DNA of 64,000 nt from Acanthamoeba sp. SK_2022b (Eukaryota > Discosea > Longamoebia > Acanthamoebidae). The notes under the pieces were generated by a model. The model was not told the origin of the DNA. It searched no databases and saw only the letters and a list, made by a program, of their open reading frames with translations. Positions 57,901 to 64,000 of the stretch are shown here, one piece after another; position 1 is the first letter of the stretch; every line of letters starts with the position of its first letter. A program made the translations under genes and the position numbers. The stretch lies in the NCBI GenBank assembly GCA_027943245.1, contig JANDJZ010000046.1, positions 62,001-126,000 of the forward strand, given 5' to 3'.

Positions 57901-58130
57901 TCGTCACCTGCCGCCGCGACACCACCCTCCTGCAGCTGCTCGAGAAGATGGCGCGCGAGGAGGTCAACCGGGTGTGGCTCCTCGCCGACGAGGACGACGA
58001 CGAGGACGACAACGGACACGACCGGAAGGCGAAGCAGCAGGGCTCCGAGGCCAAGCCCAAGGACAACGGCGGACGGCCCATCGGCATGATCTCCCTCGCC
58101 GACGTGATCGCCGAAGTCACTCGCCTGTAG
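54957..58130 (+). CDS. Four-CBS-domain protein with long disordered inserts
   Basis: This single-exon gene encodes 1057 residues, a rarity among its intron-rich neighbours. Four CBS motifs are seen: residues about 393-495 (VAYLTEETTVKEALDVMSER, then TVLGWIDLRDLLTFAVF), 545-605 (RIAANDRMPAVFRMLRSEKG), 705-740 (HLFTISADRSVIDAFKIIYN) and 980-1057 (LVTCRRDTTLLQLLEKMARE, GRPIGMISLADVIAEVTRL). The third CBS is split from the rest by an acidic, Ser-rich insert of about 200 residues. Two Bateman pairs recall the AMPK gamma subunit and suggest binding of adenine nucleotides, which is inference. The N-terminal 390 residues are low complexity with His, Glu/Asp and Lys runs. The start at 54957 was picked as the first Met of the acidic-basic region. 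Confidence 0.78.
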   Translation: MEAMKRLSSMSAFHHHHGKKVVDDKQQSKKEDESETSSEEEEEDRSEEEEGERKQKKLSKSKSFKLKLLKKMGRGKKVAGKESAGKNGVAGDKRQMERERRKDEMIKSYDKKAQLDAATTASSSHIKEIPQTVMCGMNLPGYKSHIKRSASSSSPGSSSAGSAANNRGRRGGAEERRQVANSNPLLINDENERRRAEAKERHRELCSLGGVLGQKNRSPSPSSSSSAAQPKIENGGEAAKRDAKSERRSSGFLLGGRVRDQSTARQPSKQQAPWVKGESQPPAGSARCCVDSGDYVERGEEGIDLMELQRQFQQGGGADDDERRVRLAEDRIKGAARLPWWGLNASSGKEGRRKEWERFFSGFKVCELWEDDEGNDEDYDDDDDEEDGCRGKKVAYLTEETTVKEALDVMSERALNALPICLKEVDSTCCGHEGGKAKAAADGSHEEDEVRERALRHLRKWRKAELVRERERKQRKQRGKTVLGWIDLRDLLTFAVFKFPRPPSADIGIDEVRRQGMEFTQHKIRELVNIYGMNGGHVVNEEGTGGQGRHRIAANDRMPAVFRMLRSEKGLRVLPVYDQSQLPPESRCLVRVLDTNAVVKWLHRVVQDNRSRSQFVRELANRQVRHWGAFADAILGKELIYFETEEMINNFDHFRARKRERRMSKLIIPFGSTDGGSTVEVTKKSCKTPSPPPTASDHPKEKIDLNKHLFTISADRSVIDAFKIIYNYKVSALGVLEKKGKERNVDDESSSDDEDDDDDETEEDDEDSDSSSSSSSSSGEDEEQTKLQRKKKERDQEKARGPSLKEAKAMVEAARDSSSEDESSSDDSETESEEEEEEEAKASDMTTATNGLDHSNQLIDNPPPKRTADSQTLSSGSHAKPRRSQSDPLGLSSSKKANAHDASDTAKTRSEAKERKPLWSRSKKPTARITREEMVVRAAQDGKLISHLSSSDLKHFEPYAMMRCLHMSIKEYLSCFKEKKPLVTCRRDTTLLQLLEKMAREEVNRVWLLADEDDDEDDNGHDRKAKQQGSEAKPKDNGGRPIGMISLADVIAEVTRL

Positions 58131-58506
58131 CCCCTGCAGTTGTTTTGTGTGACACGATCAGTGTTAGAACGGTGACCTTATGTTGGCGCTGCCAGCAATC
58201 GCACAAGGCGGGCCAACCGCGCACTCCTGGGGGGAGGGAATATGGTGGCGGACCCACAAAGTTTGTCCGCGCTTCACGCAAGCGATTGGGTCAATCACCG
58301 CGTTGTCGGCGATTGGGCCCGGGGAAAAGTAACAAAAGCGGCCAAACGGCCCGAGCGTCACAAGAAACCAAGACAAGGAAGGATGGAACCTGACCGCCTC
58401 CTGTGCACCGATGTACATGCCCATAACGCCTAATCAATCGTTTGCATTTTCGGTCACGATTTACTAGAAAGATTCTTAATCTGCGACTTTACCGTGGGTG
58501 GGATCT
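58131..58506. other. Intergenic region upstream of the selenoprotein gene
   Basis: No gene is apparent. An upstream exon of the DEP-GPX gene cannot be excluded, because its first DEP domain begins within ten residues of the chosen start. Confidence 0.4.
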
Positions 58507-60580
58507 ATGAAGGTCGGTGTACTGGCAGAGCGGGCGAGGGACCCCGAGAAGGGGGTGTCGGTCCAGGACCGGCGCCACCTCTTCCGTACCTACCCCAAGA
58601 CCTTTGTGGGTACTGTTTTCCTGTGGCCTTTTTCATACACGCCCGTGCCGAGAGCCTCTCCCTCTGCATCTTTCGTAGCCACGCTCACCGCTGGCTACAA
58701 AAACCTGTGCAGGCTCAGAGATGGTCGATTGGGTGTACAAGAACGTTGTGGGCCTGCGGTTACGCAGCCAAGCCGTCGAGGTCTGTCAGCAGCTCATGGA
58801 CACGGTGCGGAGCCTCCTCACCCCTTCCACCCTTCCTCCCCCCACGCGCTTTCTCGCGATGGTGCGGCGATTGGTGTCATGTTCGATCGACTCACGCTGC
58901 TTGTCGTGCTTCTTGTGGGGCTGATCGGTGGGTGGCCCAGGGGCTCTTCCGCCCAGTTAGTCGACGCAGGCTGGGGAAGCCCTTCTACGATGCGTCTGTC
59001 CTGTACCGCTTCACTGTACGCACGCAACACACGCACAGACAACCGTGTGCGCACATGTAGGTGGCTCTCTCTGATAGGCGGTCGTCCCATCACCTACCAG
59101 GTGGACTTCTCTGGAGGCGAGTGTGACGACGACGAGGACGACAGCGACATTCTCGGAGAGAACAACAAGATTTCGTCAGACCAGGTGAGTGAACGATTGA
59201 AGCGCTCATGTCCAGCTGAGCTTCCTCCCGGAGAGCCTGACTTGACCTGACCCGATCTTTGCTCGGGCCTCGTGGACTGCAGCTCGACGACATCCTCGTG
59301 GCGTTCATCAGCGGCGTCGAAATCAAGAAGAGGCGACACTTCTTGCGCTCCTACGACAACTGCTTCGTCGGTCCGTAATGGAAGCTGTGCTGTCTTGCCA
59401 GCATTTGGTCGGCCACCGCCCGCATGTGACTGACCGTGGCTTGCGCAACCGCGACGACAGGCTCCGAGGCCACGGACTGGATCGTGGACAAGTTCAACGT
59501 CTCTCGCGTGCAAGCTGTCGAACTGGGCCAAAAGATGTTGAGCATGGTGCGAACAACGTCATTGAGTCGCTTTGTCGGTCCTGTGAGGTCCCTCAAAAAG
59601 TGGCGCGACTCACGCTTTTACCCTAACATCTTCCAGGGCTTCTTCGAGCACGTCAGCGACCAGAACAAGCCGTTTGAGGACGCCAACGAGTTCTACCGCT
59701 TCGTGGTAGGCGCGAACCTCATTGAGTGTGGCTGTCTCCGAGCCTCATAACAAACTCTCTCGTTTCCCTTTTCTTTACAGGACACCCAAGCGACAGGACC
59801 GCAAATCACCGATAAGACCACCCTCTACGACTTCAACGCTCTCGACATCGATAAGAACCCGGTGTCGCTCAGCGAGTACGCCGGTCGAGTGGTGCTGGTC
59901 GTCAACGTAGCGTCGTTCTGAGGTTTGACCCCGAAGAACTACACGCAGCTCCAAGAGGTGCGCCATCGCCACGTCTCTCAGGCGATCCTGTGCCTGTGTC
60001 AAGAAGAGAGAGAGATATATGCGCTCATCGCCTATCTCTTCGTCGAACTTAGTTGGTGGAGACTCACGGAGCATCGGGATTCACCGTTCTGGGTTTCCCG
60101 TGCAATCAATTCGGCAAGTACGGCGTCTTCCTCCTCTCAGCGCATGTGCGTGGCTCTGATATTCGCGAGAGACTCACCGTTACCACCGCTGTCTGGGTGG
60201 GCTGTCTGCAGGCAAGAGCCGGGCACAAACGACGAGATAAAGGAGTTCGTCAAGAAGTTCAACGTCACCTTCCCCCTGTTCGACAAGGTCAACGTAAACG
60301 GACCAAACGCCCACCCGCTCTTCAAGTGGCTCAAGGACGAGTGCGTTCTCCCTCTCCTCCCCCCCCCCCGTCCAAGGCAATCTTCGCCGTGTAGTGGCCT
60401 GATCGGCCACGGCGTGTTGGCAGGCTTCCTGGATCCCTGGGTATCAAGGGCGTGAAGTGGAACTTCACCAAGTTCTTGATCAACAAGCAGGGAAAGCCCG
60501 TCCAGCGCTACGGCCCGCCGACCGACCCCAAGTCCATCGAGAAGGACATCCTCACTCTCATGGAGCAGGATTCCCTCTAG
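58507..60580 (+). CDS. DEP-DEP-glutathione peroxidase selenoprotein
   Basis: Eleven exons (58507-58609, 58713-58804, 58941-59015, 59101-59184, 59283-59370, 59461-59546, 59637-59705, 59781-59957, 60053-60117, 60212-60340, 60424-60580) total 1125 nt, or 374 residues with Sec. DEP1 includes [20 protein letters not shown] and [14 protein letters not shown]2 includes [20 protein letters not shown] and [14 protein letters not shown]4-type domain follows: [30 protein letters not shown], then in-frame TGA at 59919-59921 (residue 246) in the Sec position, [28 protein letters not shown] and [14 protein letters not shown]. Gln and Trp of the catalytic tetrad are present. The GPX exon has no Met of its own before the active site, supporting a true fusion. 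GPX4 enzymes reduce phospholipid hydroperoxides; DEP domains tether proteins to membranes. Confidence 0.9.
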
Positions 60581-61008
60581 CGAGGCTTTTCATGGGGTTT
60601 CAAGCCAGACTCGGAAGCGGATGGCCAGCGGGCCGTCGACGGTGATCGCGATGGACAGAACGCGTAGAAGAAGAGTGCATGCGAATGAAGGCGCCACCGG
60701 AAAACACAGCCCTGGTTGCTCGTGTCGGTAGCGCCTGATAAGATACGGAGCCGATTCCAACCGTCGCTCCTTGCGCTCCTTCTCCCGGACTGCCTCTCGT
60801 GACCTCTCGCCGGCTTGTTCCTCCGCGCTTGAGGGGCAAAACAAGAACAAAGTTCATTTTTCGATTGGTTGACACGTTATTTTTATTGCTTCAGCGCCGG
60901 GCAGCTTTTCACTGTAGCGGGCCCGCAAGCTTTTCTGTCGAAACCTCCCCCACCGCTTGCATCATAATCAAGAGCTGCCGGTGTGCCGCCAGTAGCACAG
61001 AACAACAG
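60581..61008. other. 3' UTR with SECIS and upstream region of the Hcp-like gene
   Basis: Apart from the SECIS element no gene is visible; the frame of the Hcp-like protein is open upstream of 61009 but shows no family similarity there. Confidence 0.5.
60685..60739 (+). promoter_or_regulatory. SECIS element in the 3' UTR of the DEP-GPX gene
   Basis: ATGA at 60685-60688 and TGAT at 60736-60739 form the non-Watson-Crick quartet. Between them GGCGC/GCGCC and ACCG/CGGT pair around one mismatch. AAAA at 60701-60704 opens the apical loop 12 nt after the ATGA, which is the expected spacing, and CAGCC/GGTTG can form an apical mini-stem (form II). It lies 105 nt after the TAG at 60578-60580. Confidence 0.85.
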
Positions 61009-61647
61009 ATGGCCGACCAGGATAACGAGACCAAATCTGCGGCAGACCTCTACCTCATGCTCGAAGGCGTCAAGGGCCCGGTAACTGAACCTGAGCGTGA
61101 GGGCTGGATCAAGTGCCTGGCGTACGATTGGGGCGTAAGGTTTGCCGTTCACGATGCTGAGTGCAAGAAGGAAGAAGAGAAGGCCGCCGCCAGGGCAGCG
61201 GAGAGGGGCGAGAACGAAGAGGCTTGGGAGCGCAAGGTCAGGCTGAGGGTTGAGTGCTCGGCCCCCTCCGTCAGCGAGCTCACCCTCCTCAAAGAGACTG
61301 ACTCTTCTTCGCCTCTGCTCTTCTACCACTCGGTCCTCTGCAAACCCGTCCGTCGGGCGGTTGTCGAGATCGTTCGGCGCTCGGACAATACGACTCTCCG
61401 CTTCGAGCTGGAAGACGTCTGGGTCTCCAGCTTCTCGTTTTCCACGCGCGACAGCGCCGGCTCGGGCAGGCCTGTTGAGTCACTGTCGCTCTACTTCCAG
61501 CACGTGACCTACGGTGTGCGGAATGGGTCCGGCAAGGCATCCACCACGACAGGATGGGACCGCGCCAACGAAGCGGCGACTCTCGCCGGTGAATCGGTAG
61601 GGCCCTTCTGGGAAGACGACACCGAGCCGGAACAGGACATGTCGTGA
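61009..61647 (+). CDS. Hcp-like (T6SS tube protein fold, PF05638-type) protein
   Basis: This single exon encodes 212 residues. The pattern is that of the Hcp family: DLYLMLEGVKGPVTEPEREG, WIKCLAYDWGVRF, a Lys/Glu-rich insert (KKEEEKAAARAAERGENEE), KPVRRAVVEIVRR, TLRFELEDVWVSSFSF, and GRPVESLSLYFQHVTYGV. In bacteria Hcp hexamers stack into the tube of the type VI secretion system and are also secreted. The insert and a Pro/Glu/Asp-rich tail make it longer than bacterial Hcp (about 160-170 residues). There is no signal peptide. GC content and codon use fit the host. No other T6SS gene is near. It may be an acquired bacterial gene now used for something else, or an Hcp-fold protein with an older eukaryotic history. 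Confidence 0.75.
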   Translation: MADQDNETKSAADLYLMLEGVKGPVTEPEREGWIKCLAYDWGVRFAVHDAECKKEEEKAAARAAERGENEEAWERKVRLRVECSAPSVSELTLLKETDSSSPLLFYHSVLCKPVRRAVVEIVRRSDNTTLRFELEDVWVSSFSFSTRDSAGSGRPVESLSLYFQHVTYGVRNGSGKASTTTGWDRANEAATLAGESVGPFWEDDTEPEQDMS

Positions 61648-61765
61648 AACTGTACATGAAAAAATAAAAAGAAAGAAGAAAGTCAAGGTGGTCAACGCAG
61701 CGTGAGCGGAGAGACAAGCAGCCAGCAATTCCAATCAACAGATCTAGATAGCATTCAACTAAAAA

Positions 61766-62964
61766 ATGGAACAGCTGCAGAAAGCCAACTTCACAGAGGT
61801 ACACAAAAAATCTTCTTCATCATGCACAAGCGATCTCTGAGCACTTATTCTTCTATTGTCCCCACGATTCACAGTACTACGAGCTGCTGGAGAAGAAGAT
61901 CGATGAGTTTGGGTTGCCTGTGACGCCGCCGCAGTTTCTCGCCGCAGCGATCGGTGGCCTAGTGGTTGTCCTGTTCCTGCTTAGTGTCATCTTCAGGGGC
62001 AAGAAGACCGGCAACTCCTTCCTCTTCCTCGGGCTGTGCGGCTCGGGCAAAACCGCCCTCATGAGCCTGGTGCCCCTCCTAACCCATCACCACTCACGTC
62101 GCTCGTGTGCTCTCCTTACACTCGCCCCCCCCCCCCTCTACCTCTTGCAATGGCAGTTGAAAAATGGAAGGGTGGTGGAGACCGTTACGTCGATGAAGGA
62201 GAACGATGTCACGTTCAAGCTGCCCTCGAACGGTCGCCAAGTTCACGTCGTTGACTTCCCTGGTTCGTTTATTTAGCAAGACTTGCCTGGCGCTTTGTCT
62301 CTCCCCTCCACTCACGTGGCTGGCCATCGGGCGACTACCTCATACAGGTCACCAGAGGCTGCGCTCGCAACTTGACACTTTCCTCCCTATTGCCAAGGGG
62401 ATCGTGTACCTGATCGACTCTGTGGAGTCCCGCTCCCAGCTCACCCAGAACGCGCAGTACGATGCGGTCCTTTTACTTGATAGAATCCGCCACTCTATCT
62501 CATCGTTCTTATCCTTCTGCTGCTGCTGCTCCTCCTCTGACTTGCCTTGTGACGCTTCCTTGTTAGGTTCCTGTTCGATCTGTTCACCAACAAGACCGTG
62601 AACAAGCGAAGGACGCCCATCCTCATCGCCTGTAACAAGAACGAGATGGTCACCGCCAAGCGCAAGGAGTTCATTCAGAGCGAGCTTGAGAAGGAGCTGT
62701 ACGTTACTCCAGCCGCCAGTTGAAGTGTCCCCTGCCCCCAGCGCTGACCTTCCGGCCTACTGCTCCAGCAACCATCTGCGCGAGAGCAGCGCGCGCGGTA
62801 CCCTGGGCGACATCGACGGCAAGAAGGGAGGTGTGGAGGAGATCACCCTCGGTGCCTCCGACGAGCCCTTCAAGATGGAACAGCTGCCCTTCAAGGTCAC
62901 CTTTGCCGAGTGCTCCGTCAAGCAGGGCGAGGTCGCCACCATTGAAGAGTTCCTCAGCAAGTAA
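61766..62964 (+). CDS. SRPRB: Signal recognition particle receptor subunit beta
   Basis: Six exons (61766-61798, 61875-62069, 62157-62262, 62348-62456, 62567-62698, 62769-62964) give 256 residues. An N-terminal membrane helix (FLAAAIGGLVVVLFLLSVIF) is followed by a small GTPase domain: P-loop GLCGSGKTAL, switch II VDFPGHQRLRSQL, CNKNEM in place of NKxD, and the SRP-beta-typical end EQLPFKVTFAECSVK. It anchors the SRP receptor alpha subunit to the ER membrane and takes part in co-translational targeting. Length and order match other SRPRB proteins. Confidence 0.93.
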
Positions 62965-63058
62965 GCCTACCGCCACAGGCTGCCGCCATTCGCTCGGTGG
63001 AAAGGTGAAGGAAAAGACACAAGAAAATAAAACAAAAGATATACAAAAGCTTCGCGAA

Positions 63059-64000
63059 ATGGCCTCCAAGAACAAGAAGGCGGTGCAGGTGGTGCCGGTG
63101 GGTCCACTGCAGTGCAATTGCATCATCTTTGGCGACCCGCAGACCCAAGGTGCCCCAGCTCCGGGGCTTTTGCTGTGCTGCCCCCCTCCGGTCCAACGTA
63201 ACTGGTCTTTTCTCTCCAGAGTGCGTGGTGGTCGATCCTGGTGGCGATGCAGACACTATAATGCGCCATTGTGGGGACTGGCACGTCTGCTACATCCTTA
63301 TCACGCACGCCCACTTCGATCGTACATCACTTCTTCTCCCCACATTTATTTTGCTGGTAGCGGCTCATGCGCTGCACCTGGTTCCCATCCAACCGTACCC
63401 CAAGACATCCTGGCCGCCGGTGAGGTGAAGCGAAGGGCCGAGGAGACGAGCTCGAAGAAGACCCTGATCGGGCTGCACCCAAGCGATCGACACATGTATG
63501 ATCATCTCGACCTTCAGTGCTGCTCCTTCGGGGTACAGCTGGAGCAGTATGTGCCATCAGCAAAAGGTGCGGTGGTGCTGCCAGCGCTTCATTAACGCAT
63601 CCGCATTGGCGCCGGACTCACAACCTGAGGATCAGCCCACAAAGGCGAAGGTGGCCACAGCGCATCCTACACACTGCCCCCACCGGATCTTGAATTGAAG
63701 GACGGGCTTGAGTTGAGCCTTGCCGACGGCTCGATCAAGTGCCGAATAATGCACACGCCCGGCCATTCACAGGTAAGTTCGCCGAGGAGAGACGACGATA
63801 CAGCCCCTCGAGTGACTGCGTGTGGGCCCATACGCAGGGATCATGCTGCTTTCTCTTACAGCACATCGGTACAAGCGCCACACTTCTCTCGTCGGGCGAC
63901 ACCCTTTTCTGCGGCAGCGTTGGGCGCTCCGATCTTCCAGGTACCGGTGTGTCTTCTTCCCAACCAGTCAGAACCCACCAACTTCTTTTGCGCGCGTCCA
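63059..64000 (+). CDS. Metallo-beta-lactamase-fold hydrolase (glyoxalase II-like), 3' truncated by the window
   Basis: The first exon starts MASKNKKAVQVVPVGPLQCN, followed after an intron by ECVVVDPGGDADTIMRHCGD. The metal motif THAHFDHILAAGEVKRR is completed across an intron (exon borders about 63323 and 63403). Later exons give SDRHMYDHLDLQ, KCRIMHTPGHSQ and GDTLFCGSVGRSDLPG. HxHxDH and the later His/Asp ligands are all present, so two zinc ions can bind. The closest type is the YcbL/GloB-like subgroup; the substrate may be an S-acylglutathione but this is not certain. The gene continues past the window. Confidence 0.85.

Noticed and set aside
59919..59921. TGA as end of a truncated glutathione peroxidase
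   Set aside because: It is exactly at the Sec position, the frame continues with all GPX motifs, and a SECIS-like hairpin follows the later TAG.
1..64000. CRISPR arrays, bacterial operons, rRNA genes, viral insert
   Set aside because: No spaced direct repeats, no Shine-Dalgarno-led gene strings, no rRNA core sequences and no viral hallmark genes were seen.

Overview
The window is nuclear DNA from a free-living amoebozoan, most likely Acanthamoeba or a close relative. It is GC-rich and gene-dense, with many short GT-AG introns, spacers of often under 150 bp, CA/TG microsatellites inside introns, and a gene set that fits: a tyrosine-kinase-like protein, a choice-of-anchor A wall lectin, CLU, RMND5, a UBE3A-type HECT ligase and neurochondrin. 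It shows no operons, ribosome-binding sites or CRISPR arrays. Gene models were built by hand from splice junctions that keep frame and rebuild known domains. Where exons were summed the total was a multiple of three; models given as approximate are marked.

Layout. 1-6735 (+): 3' part of a large FH3-like/PH/CLU/C2 protein. 6736-9100: CpG-poor, repeat-like DNA and a broken gene end. 9201-10531 (-): MORN protein. 10634-15232 (-): SAM, tyrosine-kinase-like and F-box protein. 15742-17426 (+): BAR-SH3 protein. 18138-20924 (+): homeodomain protein with long Gln/His tracts. 21194-23134 (+): RMND5-type GID/CTLH E3 ligase. 23238-25117 (-): acidic SAM protein. 25222-27063 (-): lysophospholipid acyltransferase. 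27184-27923 (-): PEBP. 28240-31619 (-): neurochondrin. 31744-35193 (-): Asteroid-type nuclease. 35431-37186 (-): secreted choice-of-anchor A protein. 37892-39669 (-): membrane ZZ/EF-hand protein. 39790-40078 (+): complex I NDUFB2-like subunit. 40079-41042: second CpG-poor block. 41043-42350 (+): TMEM19/DUF92. 42417-47269 (+): UBE3A-like ligase.

47301-50253 is a hAT transposon with an open transposase and about 220 bp degenerate inverted arms. It ends 29 bp from a tRNA-Ala(AGC) gene at 50282-50354. Then come an F-box gene with an in-frame TAA (50444-50757), a KAR5/GEX1/Brambleberry nuclear-fusion protein (51557-54009, +), an intronless four-CBS protein (54957-58130, +), a two-DEP/glutathione-peroxidase selenoprotein with in-frame UGA and 3' SECIS (58507-60739, +), an Hcp-like protein (61009-61647, +), SRP receptor beta (61766-62964, +) and the start of a metallo-beta-lactamase-fold hydrolase (63059 to the window end, +).

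The genes do not form one pathway. Three encode ubiquitin-system proteins (RMND5, UBE3A-like and the kinase with an F-box), and several concern membranes or lipids (acyltransferase, PEBP, TMEM19, BAR-SH3, PH/C2, SRP receptor). The points most worth a second look are the DEP-DEP-GPX selenoprotein, the Hcp-fold gene in a eukaryote, the karyogamy gene in a genus long regarded as asexual, and the hAT element with long arms.
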